Positions 15,126-21,456 of a stretch of 36,548 nucleotides of DNA are shown here, piece after piece. Position 1 is the stretch's first letter, and each line of letters opens with the position of its first letter. Source of the stretch: Candidatus Aenigmatarchaeota archaeon (lineage in GTDB: Archaea; Aenigmatarchaeota; Aenigmatarchaeia; QMZP01; QMZT01); the NCBI GenBank assembly GCA_003663325.1, contig QMZT01000009.1, forward strand, positions 1 to 36,548, in the 5' to 3' direction. The notes under the pieces are model-generated. The model was not told where the DNA came from. It did not search any database and saw nothing but the letters and a program-made list of their open reading frames with translations. A program made the position numbers and the translations under genes.

Positions 15126-15806
15126 TCAATCTTCCTTCTCTATTTTGCCATCCCTTATATATACTCTTTTATTTGCTCTTGAAGCGATAGTTGGGTCATG
15201 CGTAACTATAACCAAAGTCTTCCCCATTTCCTTATTAAGGGATTCAAGCAAATCCATAACACCTTTACCTGTCTTACTATCCAAATTTCCTGTTGGCTCA
15301 TCAGCAAGTACAGCGCTCGGATTATTTATTAAGGCTCTGGCTATAGCAACCCTTTGTTGCTCACCACCAGATAGTTGATTGGGCTTATTGTAAAGCCTTT
15401 TCCCCAGACCAAAACGCTCAAGCAATTCCTTTGCCCTCTTACTTGCTATCCGTTTTGCTACACCATCGAGCCTCATGGGCAGCATCACATTTTCTAATGC
15501 ATTCAATGTATTTATAAGATTATAGGCTTGAAAAACAAACCCTATTTTACGCCTCCTTATCTCTGCGAGCTTCCCATCGCTCAGCTTTGAAACATCCATA
15601 CCATCAACATATACCTTGCCTTTGGTTGGGGTATCTAAGCATCCAAGAATATGCATAAGTGTTGACTTTCCAGAGCCGGAAGGACCAATGATTGCAATGT
15701 ATGAACCCCTTTTTATCCTTAAGCTTATTCCCCTTAACGCATGCGTTTTGACATTGCCTATGGAATATGTTTTCCATACGTTGACCGTTCTGAAAACCCA
15801 CGTCAT
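15126..15806 (-). CDS. ABC transporter ATP-binding protein, LolD/MacB type
   Basis: A 226-residue ATPase. Walker A is GPSGSGKST (residues 41-49), Q-loop VFQAYNL, signature LSGGEQQ (145-151), Walker B AVLADEP (165-171) and the H-loop VTHDP. The FRTVNVWKTY N-terminus and overall length match the COG1136 group that pairs with MacB-like permeases. It lies five bases after the CARDB gene and four before the first permease, so all four are probably one transcript. Confidence 0.95.
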   Translation of the reverse strand: MTWVFRTVNVWKTYSIGNVKTHALRGISLRIKRGSYIAIIGPSGSGKSTLMHILGCLDTPTKGKVYVDGMDVSKLSDGKLAEIRRRKIGFVFQAYNLINTLNALENVMLPMRLDGVAKRIASKRAKELLERFGLGKRLYNKPNQLSGGEQQRVAIARALINNPSAVLADEPTGNLDSKTGKGVMDLLESLNKEMGKTLVIVTHDPTIASRANKRVYIRDGKIEKED

Positions 15807-15811
15807 GGTAC

Positions 15812-16954
15812 CTATTTCTTTTCTCGCCTAAGCTTTATTATGTACGCAAGCTCTACAATAACCAAAATAAAGAGAGCGGTTAAAAGCATGCTATCATCTT
15901 CCTTGCCTTTCCCTTCAGCTCTACTCTTTATTACCAAATCCATATCTTTTATTACCTTTTCATTTCTCTCATTCATGTAACTTATATTGAGCTTTGCCTT
16001 TCCAAAATCAAAATTTTTGAACCTCACGGTTTTATGCCTGCTTGCCTTAAGCTCACTAATAACAGAAATGTCTCTTATCTCATTATCCTGTATTAAGCTT
16101 ATCTTTATTGCCTTTGCACTTGCCGTTCCAAGATTTTCAATATCAACCTTTAGCTCGTTATTATCAAGCTCATAGCTAAGCACATCTACAACAGGCTCCC
16201 CTCTTACAGGTATTCCGGATACAACATTGCTTTCATATTTATTCTTATTTTCATCCTCATAGCCTATATTTATCTCCGAATTATAGGTTTTATACTCAGC
16301 CTCCATATCAACACTAAACATGAACTCTAGCGTGTCTTCTTCGCCAATAGCAAGGCTATCTATATAGTACACACTACCAGAATAGACAGGTACTATGTAT
16401 TCGCTTTTAGATGAAAACGAGGCATCAATATGGTATGCCTTGCCGGTGCCATAATTCTTTATCTTAACACTCATCCTTACTATATCCCCAGGCTTTACCT
16501 GTTCTGGAGAAAGTTCCACGCCCTCAACAACAATTCTGGGCTTACCAGAAACCTCAATGGTAATGCTTTTACGTGTTTTTATATTGCTATTACCAGAAGA
16601 ATAGAGAAAATCAACCTCATAGCTCCCACTGGGTGCAAACTTATTAACTTTTAGCTTGTATGTCACCATCTTTGTTGATTTGGGTTCTATAGAAACAAAC
16701 CGCTCTGTTCTCTTTTCTCCCGGAACAAGGGTAAAGGGACTTTTCGGCTCTATTTGCAATGTCACATTTTCTGCCCTTCCATCACCATTATTGGAAAATG
16801 CTATCTCTATACTTACAATATCTCCGGGCTCAACAGGATAAGGCTCCTGCTTGTTTAGGCTTATTGTAAGGATTGGCGAAATTGTTTGTGAGCTTGCCAT
16901 TTGCGCTGCCGATATTAAAACAAATGCAAACATTAAAGCAAACACTCTCTTCAT
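15812..16954 (-). CDS. Membrane-anchored CARDB/NEW3-like extracellular protein
   Basis: A 380-residue protein with signal peptide MKRVFALMFAFVLISAAQMA. About three beta-sandwich repeats of the CARDB/alpha-galactosidase-NEW3 type follow (EPYPVEPGDIVSIEIAFSNN, VKPGDIVRMSVKIKNYGTG, LKVDIENLGTASAKAIKISL). A single C-terminal helix (LLTALFILVIVELAYIIKL) has a basic cytoplasmic tail. As first gene of the ABC operon it may be the periplasm-like adaptor for the exporter. That role is inferred from context. GGTGA just before the ATG is the ribosome-binding site. Confidence 0.82.
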   Translation of the reverse strand: MKRVFALMFAFVLISAAQMASSQTISPILTISLNKQEPYPVEPGDIVSIEIAFSNNGDGRAENVTLQIEPKSPFTLVPGEKRTERFVSIEPKSTKMVTYKLKVNKFAPSGSYEVDFLYSSGNSNIKTRKSITIEVSGKPRIVVEGVELSPEQVKPGDIVRMSVKIKNYGTGKAYHIDASFSSKSEYIVPVYSGSVYYIDSLAIGEEDTLEFMFSVDMEAEYKTYNSEINIGYEDENKNKYESNVVSGIPVRGEPVVDVLSYELDNNELKVDIENLGTASAKAIKISLIQDNEIRDISVISELKASRHKTVRFKNFDFGKAKLNISYMNERNEKVIKDMDLVIKSRAEGKGKEDDSMLLTALFILVIVELAYIIKLRREKK

Positions 16955-17063
16955 GCCTTCACCCTTTACTCACCTTTTACTCCTAAAGCCAAATAAATTT
17001 AAATTGAATTTTATATTAAAAAGCTTTAGAATTTATTTAAGTAGGATGGAATAAAATTAAATT

Positions 17064-19709
17064 ATGAGGGATAAAAGCGTCATAATAATATTTATTGCCG
17101 CAGTTTTTGTGTTTCTAAATGTTAGAATCGCTGCGTCCGATCTTGTTTGCACCACGAGAGAGGGAAGCTGTGCTGCTGGTGAGGTTGTTATATTTAAGCT
17201 CTCAGACAATGATCTTACCAATGATGCTGGCAATGCCATACCCGGGCCGCATGCCGAGCTCCCAACCCAAACTAATTACAAGTGGTTTGTATGTTGTAAA
17301 GACACCAGTGGCGTTTCTATTGGAAATGAATGCATACCTGCTGGGGGTAGGGAAAGGGTTGTTTTGTTTAATCTCACAAGCCCCACAAACGCACACGCTT
17401 GGCTTCCTAATAGCGGTAGTGGTGTTGGCTACCCTGTATGTATTTCATACGCTTCTGCCACAGCCAATTGTTACGCTACATCTGGTAGCTGTAACCCCGG
17501 TTATGAATGTATAGCTAAGCTAACAGCTGAGACAAATGCCCACATATCCAACTGTACCAGCGATTTTCCATATAGCATTTGTTGTTCATTAACACCAATT
17601 GCTGCACTACCCGTAACGCCGCTACAGATCGAATGGGTAAAGCCAAGCATAACTCCAATTGATGTTAAAGAAGGTGAAAACGTGGAGTTTGAGGTTTATG
17701 TAGTTAATAAATCAGCCCCCATAGCCAGAGTTCAGCTTCTAAGAGAAGAAGATGGTGAGGTAAAAATAATAAAGGATATGGAATTTGACAAGATGGAGGA
17801 GCATGGAGAGGAGAAGAGATGGCATTACACAGCCAGTATGAGCTATGATGATTTTAAGTGGGGTGATAATATAATGCTTGCAAATGTAACAGATAAAAAT
17901 GGTAACACACTGCGAACAGATAGCGAGAGGGTAATTATAAAGAAGGCAATAGAAATAAGGTATGAGAAGCCAACACCAGAGGATGGCAGCGTGCTCTATT
18001 CTGATAAGTTCATAATAAATGTCAGCGTTAAAAACTACACAGCAGAGATTGAAACCGTGAAATTTACAGTTACAGCAGAGATTAATAGTGTACCGTTTAA
18101 TTATGAGCCAACTATTAGTGGTGATAGGTACGATTTTGTAAAAGATGGTAGATTTTTTTACCATATAGAGCTTACATCACTCTCGCTTGGCACATATACC
18201 TTCAAAGCAAGCGCAACAGATAAGGATGGGTATAGTGATGAAACAGAGAAAAGAAGCGTAACCATATCAGGTATTGGCGGACTTTCTGTGGGAATAGATA
18301 TAGTACCGGTTGTTCAAGAAGATGACAGAAAATACACAAATGTGACAGAGGTTGATCTCAAGCTAACATATCAAGATGTTGATAATAAAAGATGTTATTT
18401 GAGGAATGATAGTATGGCATGGGAAGATATTCCCTGTGCTGATAGCTATTCAGGATGGGAATTGATTAATAAAGATGGTACGAGGACAGTTTGGTTTAAC
18501 GAAACAAATGGCACGCATGAAGGTATTGCAAGCGATTCCATAATTTTAGATAGAACGCATCCTTGGTCCTCGCTTTCTGCAGGCAGGGAATTGCATGATA
18601 TCTCTACAGATGGAACAAAAATAACCTTTTCTTTGTCTGGGGATGATCCACCACTTCCCGATGGCTCATACGGGGTGGGCATAAAATGCTACAATATCTC
18701 ATATAACTTTACCGATGGCACAACATGGTATGGATGGAGAGTATGGAATGATTGCGTAACAACCAACACAGAATTTGATTTAGAAGAATTTGCAAAAAAT
18801 ACCCTTGGTCCAGGGAAAACGGCAAATGATTTAGATGGCTATATATTTTTCTTCAAATCCGAGGCCATAGATAAATTGCTGAACAAGGAGAAAAAGAAAG
18901 GGTATGATGTGAAGAAAATAATATATGCTCCGAAATGCATAAAAACCTACGTAAAGACGGGATCTGACACTATTATTTCTAAGGAAGGCGGTATTGCAAG
19001 TGCAAGGTCCAAAGCAACGATAGTGGTAGAAAGTAGGCCAGGATGCACTCTTACTAATATAGAGATTAATTATACCGCACACCCTATACATGAGCCAAAA
19101 TCCAATTGGGAATGGGAACAGAGTTCATGTAGCGGGGCACCATGCTCAGTTGATGTTGGACCTTTTAATGAGGACATGGAGATTAAATACTACGTTAAGG
19201 CTAAAATTTCTTCAGGAGGTAAGGAGAAAAGTCCTCCCACAGCTCCAAATGATTTATGGTATTTCTATATGCTGTATCGTCCAATAGCAGAGTTTGAAGA
19301 GCATAATGTTGTTTTAAAGCTGGGGAGAAGGTATAATATCAGAATAAAGGTAAGGAATATACAGCCTGTTAGATCAGATATTAATGTTCAATTATCCTTG
19401 AGTAAGGGCAAAGGTCGTATTCAACAATATGTATATTTCCCTGATTCAACGAATTTTATAAGAACCGTAACATTAAATCCGCAAGAGGAAAAGGTAATAA
19501 ATGCAACATTCTATGCGAACAAAGAGGGTGTATACAGTATAGGATTGACTGCTTGGAGTCTAAGCAATCCTAATTTACAGGATAATGATATAATGAATAT
19601 AAAGGTTGTTATGTATAAGGAGCTGAGCGAGATAAACGTATATTCTCTCATGGTATTGTTCATCGCCTCATTAATAATCTTTGCCTTTATACACTCACGC
19701 TTATTTTAA
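17064..19709 (+). CDS. Large membrane-anchored surface protein with Ig-like domains
   Basis: An 881-residue protein. The N-terminal signal peptide (VIIIFIAAVFVFLNVRIAAS) precedes a Cys-rich region (about 30-175). Several Ig/fibronectin-like beta domains follow (e.g. IDVKEGENVEFEVYVVNK near 200). A repeat around residues 410-500 has the bacterial surface pattern WEL-KDGTRTVWF ... DSIILD. A late domain resembles a CARDB/NEW3 fold, and the protein ends with one transmembrane helix (VYSLMVLFIASLIIFAFIH) and a very short cytoplasmic tail. Many N-x-S/T sites would allow archaeal N-glycosylation. It is divergent from the ABC operon across a 109-base promoter region. Adhesion or cell-envelope function is inferred. 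Confidence 0.85.
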   Translation: MRDKSVIIIFIAAVFVFLNVRIAASDLVCTTREGSCAAGEVVIFKLSDNDLTNDAGNAIPGPHAELPTQTNYKWFVCCKDTSGVSIGNECIPAGGRERVVLFNLTSPTNAHAWLPNSGSGVGYPVCISYASATANCYATSGSCNPGYECIAKLTAETNAHISNCTSDFPYSICCSLTPIAALPVTPLQIEWVKPSITPIDVKEGENVEFEVYVVNKSAPIARVQLLREEDGEVKIIKDMEFDKMEEHGEEKRWHYTASMSYDDFKWGDNIMLANVTDKNGNTLRTDSERVIIKKAIEIRYEKPTPEDGSVLYSDKFIINVSVKNYTAEIETVKFTVTAEINSVPFNYEPTISGDRYDFVKDGRFFYHIELTSLSLGTYTFKASATDKDGYSDETEKRSVTISGIGGLSVGIDIVPVVQEDDRKYTNVTEVDLKLTYQDVDNKRCYLRNDSMAWEDIPCADSYSGWELINKDGTRTVWFNETNGTHEGIASDSIILDRTHPWSSLSAGRELHDISTDGTKITFSLSGDDPPLPDGSYGVGIKCYNISYNFTDGTTWYGWRVWNDCVTTNTEFDLEEFAKNTLGPGKTANDLDGYIFFFKSEAIDKLLNKEKKKGYDVKKIIYAPKCIKTYVKTGSDTIISKEGGIASARSKATIVVESRPGCTLTNIEINYTAHPIHEPKSNWEWEQSSCSGAPCSVDVGPFNEDMEIKYYVKAKISSGGKEKSPPTAPNDLWYFYMLYRPIAEFEEHNVVLKLGRRYNIRIKVRNIQPVRSDINVQLSLSKGKGRIQQYVYFPDSTNFIRTVTLNPQEEKVINATFYANKEGVYSIGLTAWSLSNPNLQDNDIMNIKVVMYKELSEINVYSLMVLFIASLIIFAFIHSRLF

Positions 19710-19710
19710 A

Positions 19711-19978
19711 AATGGCCCAACAGGATACCACTTTGCACATTTCTTTCCCTGAAGGCTTTCTTGAGGAAGTGCCAGCTCCCGTAAAGAAAGGCTTCATTGC
19801 ACATTTCTTTCCCTGAAGGCTTTCTTTGAGGAAGCAGGATTTCATATTTTTGGATTGAACCTTTTTAGGCAAGCGTTAGCTGCCGTAAAAAGGTTCATCG
19901 TAAAGAAAGGCTTCATTGCACATTTCTTTCCCGAGGGTTTCTTTGAGGAAGCGTTAGCTCCCGTAAAGAAAGGCTCAA
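19711..19978 (-). repeat. Array of degenerate T-loop-intron units downstream of tRNA-Lys
   Basis: Three related units are marked by TTGCACAT (plus-strand spelling) at 19733, 19797 and 19916. The first two are 64 bases apart, the same length as the intron in the neighbouring tRNA; the second contains a 55-base insertion that is itself another unit. In RNA sense the units share the core ACGGGAGCTAACGCTTCCTC or variants with the tRNA introns, but have a different outer stem (TTTCTTT/AAAGAAA). The distal end (19711-19740) is a degraded copy of tRNA-Lys 3' end plus intron end (19977-20008). No protein is encoded. Confidence 0.85.
19857..19896 (-). repeat. Nested hairpin unit with a fully exchanged stem
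   Basis: In RNA sense the ten-base arm AACCTTTTTA pairs perfectly with TAAAAAGGTT around CGGCAGCTAACGCTTGCC. Compared with the neighbouring units, CGGgAG...CTtCC has become CGGcAG...CTtgCC, a compensated base-pair change, while the apical AGCTAACGCT stays the same. It is preceded by AGGATTTCA, which resembles the tRNA exon/intron junction GGGATTTCCA, so it looks like a unit inserted into another unit. Confidence 0.75.
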
Positions 19979-19992
19979 TGGGCCCGGCGGGA

Positions 19993-20057
19993 TTTCCACT
20001 TTGCATGGGAAAGATGCAAGAAGGGACGAGGAAGCAAGCTCCCGTGTCCCTTTTTGC
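19993..20057 (-). repeat. T-loop intron of tRNA-Lys, copy 2 of the shared element (65 nt)
   Basis: Inserted between tRNA positions 59 and 60, after TTCGAA and before T60. It differs from the tRNA-Met copy by only a few bases, including one extra A in GCAAAGTGGAAA. Hairpins: AAGGGAC/GTCCCTT around CGGGAGCTTGCTTCC, and CTTGCAT/ATGCAAG with loop CTTTCCC. Splice helix TTCG/TGGA with bulges AA|G and AA|T as in tRNA-Thr. Confidence 0.9.
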
Positions 20058-20079
20058 TTCGAACCCGCGACCCCCAGGT

Positions 20080-20113
20080 GTCTCCAGATCATTGCCTTTG
20101 GCATCACAACACC
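20080..20113 (-). other. Anticodon-loop intron of tRNA-Lys (34 nt, position 37/38)
   Basis: Bulge-helix-bulge: CTCT (positions 32-35) pairs with GGAG (one G-U pair), 5' bulge TA|G, 3' bulge AC|A. Internally TGCC-AAA-GGCA forms a small hairpin. Splicing gives loop CTCTTAA. Not related to the T-loop element. Confidence 0.85.
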
Positions 20114-20222
20114 TAAGAGCCTGGTGCTCTAACCAGACTGAGCTACGGGCCCATTTAAAATAGTTTTTTGTTTGAAATTTTAAATATTGCTTTGTAAACC
20201 AAGCAGGATTTATTAGAAAAAG

Positions 20223-20678
20223 CTATTGTTTTACAATAAGCTTTGCCCTCTCCAAATCATATTTCCAAGTTTTTGGCAACTTCTTTGCCCTTTGATAGTA
20301 TTTAACAAGCCTCTTTATTTTTGATTCAACAAGCTCTAATGCATGCTTGGCATGCTTGTCTTTTTTCATTTTTTCCAGATGATTTGCTATATTAACAGCC
20401 TTTTTTAGCAAGTTAAGCAAATCCTCTGGTATTGAGGGATAATACCCATGCTCCTTCATAATATCGGATATTGTTTTGTTTGTTATCCCTTTAACAGAGG
20501 GTATTCCATACTGGTCCCTTAAAATAATACCTATTTTTGCTGAGCTGTGCCCTTCTTTAGCATACTTTATAACCAATTCCTCAACTTCTTTAGGTGTATA
20601 CCCAACCCAAGCGGTAGTTCTAAGCAAAGGTTTGTGTGAGCCTGATTTCCCTCTCCTTCTCGCATACATCCTTGCCAT
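20223..20678 (-). CDS. rps15: Ribosomal protein S15 (uS15), archaeal type
   Basis: A 151-residue protein with the archaeal/eukaryotic N-terminal extension ([20 protein letters not shown], then [20 protein letters not shown]). The S15 core contains [20 protein letters not shown] and later [19 protein letters not shown]. It binds 16S rRNA in the 30S platform. The start is immediately preceded by an inverted repeat. A shared symmetric TATA box (20713-20720) serves this gene and the divergent DUF59 gene. Confidence 0.96.
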   Translation of the reverse strand: MARMYARRRGKSGSHKPLLRTTAWVGYTPKEVEELVIKYAKEGHSSAKIGIILRDQYGIPSVKGITNKTISDIMKEHGYYPSIPEDLLNLLKKAVNIANHLEKMKKDKHAKHALELVESKIKRLVKYYQRAKKLPKTWKYDLERAKLIVKQ

Positions 20679-20701
20679 AAAATTCCCTGTAAAGGAATTT
20701 T
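20679..20701 (-). promoter_or_regulatory. Inverted repeat abutting the S15 start codon
   Basis: AAAATTCC (20679-20686) and GGAATTTT (20694-20701) are exact inverted repeats with a seven-base spacer, ending directly before the S15 ATG. As RNA the stem would hide the GGGAAT region ahead of the start; as DNA it could be an operator, because the TATA position predicts transcription starting inside the repeat. Confidence 0.45.
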
Positions 20702-20712
20702 AGATAAAAACA

Positions 20713-20720
20713 TTTATAAG
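20713..20720 (+). promoter_or_regulatory. TATA box for the DUF59 gene (and, in reverse, S15)
   Basis: TTTATAAG is centred 28 bases before the ATG at 20745, predicting a leaderless mRNA. Read on the minus strand it is CTTATAAA, placed about 38 bases before the S15 ATG, so a single near-symmetric element may serve both directions. Confidence 0.55.
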
Positions 20721-20744
20721 ATTTTCTAACTAAAAACAAAAGTA

Positions 20745-21044
20745 ATGGCTGTGGTTAAAAGGGAAGATGTTTTGAAGGTTTTAGAAGGTGTAGTGGATCC
20801 GGAGATAGGGATTAATATAGTTGACCTCGGCCTAATATATGGTGTTGAGGTTAAGCAAGATGAGATAAAGGTAAGAATGACTCTAACTACGCCTGCATGC
20901 CCTTTAGCGAATAACTTTGTTAGAGAGGTAGAAGAGAGGCTGAGGGAAGCGTTTAAAACGAATGTGAATGTTGAGCTTGTCTTTGATCCGCCATGGACAC
21001 CGGAAAGGATGAGCAAAAAAGTAAGGGATATGGTAGAGCAATAA
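20745..21044 (+). CDS. MIP18/DUF59 family protein (Fe-S cluster assembly, SufT-like)
   Basis: A 99-residue protein with the typical start VLEGVVDPEIGINIVDLGLI, then MTLTTPACPLANNF with the conserved Cys, and VFDPPWTPERMS. This is a single-domain DUF59/MIP18 protein of the kind implicated in Fe-S cluster maturation. No Suf genes are adjacent. Several Fe-S enzymes, such as the radical SAM protein at 256-1260, could be clients. Confidence 0.92.
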   Translation: MAVVKREDVLKVLEGVVDPEIGINIVDLGLIYGVEVKQDEIKVRMTLTTPACPLANNFVREVEERLREAFKTNVNVELVFDPPWTPERMSKKVRDMVEQ

Positions 21045-21082
21045 ATAAAAATAAACGAAATCACAAAATCTCCCCATCTATA

Positions 21083-21205
21083 CTAAGCGTTTGTTATCTC
21101 TTTTACAGCTTCCTCAAAATTATAGAAAAGAACAACGGGGTGCGAGGCATAAATTATAACGTATCAGCTCTAACGTTTCCGCAAGCTGTGGAGCTAAAAA
21201 TGGAT
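21083..21205 (-). pseudogene. Possible gene remnant downstream of tRNA-Met
   Basis: On the minus strand one frame reads YVIIYASHPVVLFYNFEEAV, then KEITNA and stop (21083-21085), which looks like a protein C-terminus. A second frame just upstream reads FLAPQLAETLELIRYN. One frameshift near 21155-21165 would join them. There is no start codon or ribosome-binding site, and the family is not recognised. The piece fills most of the gap between the DUF59 gene and tRNA-Met. Confidence 0.3.
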
Positions 21206-21225
21206 AGAAGATGCCGGTGACGGGA

Positions 21226-21289
21226 TTTCCACTTGCATGGGAAAGATGCAAGAAGGGACGAGGAGGCAAGCTCCTGTGTCCCTTTTTGC
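21226..21289 (-). repeat. T-loop intron of tRNA-Met, copy 3 of the shared element (64 nt)
   Basis: Located between positions 59 and 60. Nearly identical to the tRNA-Lys copy; the differences fall in the inner hairpin (AGGAG-CTTGC-CTCCT here), where pairing is kept or improved. The outer stem AAGGGAC/GTCCCTT and second hairpin CTTGCAT/ATGCAAG are unchanged. Confidence 0.9.
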
Positions 21290-21311
21290 TTCGAACCCGT
21301 GACCTCCACGT

Positions 21312-21352
21312 TTCTTAGATATCATCTTTTCATCATCGCTCATATCGTATCA
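21312..21352 (-). other. Anticodon-loop intron of tRNA-Met (41 nt)
   Basis: Placed at 37/38 because this leaves loop CTCATAA. The expected central helix (CTCA with TAAG) has one mismatch, so the splice motif is relaxed. A perfect nine-base inverted repeat, CGCTCATAT/ATATGAGCG with spacer GATACG, pairs the anticodon region with the intron and would compete with the normal anticodon stem. Confidence 0.75.
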
Positions 21353-21456
21353 TATGAGCGTGGCGCTCTAACCAACTGAGCTACACCGGCATCGTTTTAA
21401 TATTTATTCGCTTTATTCTTATAAAATTAATATTGATTTTCAGACAAAAATTAAAT

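Larger units (their letters stand above)
19979..20152 (-). tRNA. tRNA-Lys(CTT) with two introns
   Basis: Acceptor GGGCCCG (20152-20146) pairs with CGGGCCC (19986-19980), discriminator A. D-stem is GCTC/GAGC. Anticodon stem CCAGG (20124-20120) pairs with CCTGG (20078-20074), and anticodon CTT is 20117-20115. T-stem is GCGGG (20068-20064) with CCCGC (19991-19987). One intron splits the anticodon loop and another the T-loop; both must be removed to give a normal tRNA. A73 rather than the G73 common in archaeal tRNA-Lys is a small oddity. A class I LysRS gene is in the same window. Confidence 0.94.
21212..21390 (-). tRNA. tRNA-Met(CAT), elongator type, with two introns
   Basis: Acceptor GCCGGTG (21390-21384) pairs with CACCGGC (21219-21213), discriminator A21212. 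Anticodon stem CCACG (21363-21359) pairs with CGTGG (21310-21306), anticodon CAT at 21356-21354. T-stem is ACGGG (21300-21296) with CCCGT (21224-21220). The GCCGG-type acceptor start and G26 fit the elongator tRNA-Met; a CAU-decoding tRNA-Ile2 is less likely but not excluded. It is interrupted in both the anticodon loop and the T-loop. Confidence 0.92.

Noticed and set aside
19711-19978. Regular repeats resembling a CRISPR array
   Set aside because: Units are imperfect, have no unique spacers of constant length, are built from hairpins shared with the tRNA introns, and no cas genes are present.
19855-20163. Open frame on the plus strand through array and tRNA-Lys
   Set aside because: It is antisense to repeats and a tRNA gene, and its translation reflects the repeat sequence.
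20993-21220. 75-residue plus-strand frame after the DUF59 gene
   Set aside because: It starts inside the DUF59 gene in another frame and ends in tRNA-Met; no supporting signals.
21212-21390. Assignment as tRNA-Ile2 (CAU, modified) or initiator tRNA
   Set aside because: The GCCGG-type acceptor resembles archaeal elongator tRNA-Met, and the three G-C pairs of initiator anticodon stems are absent. Ile2 remains a minor possibility.
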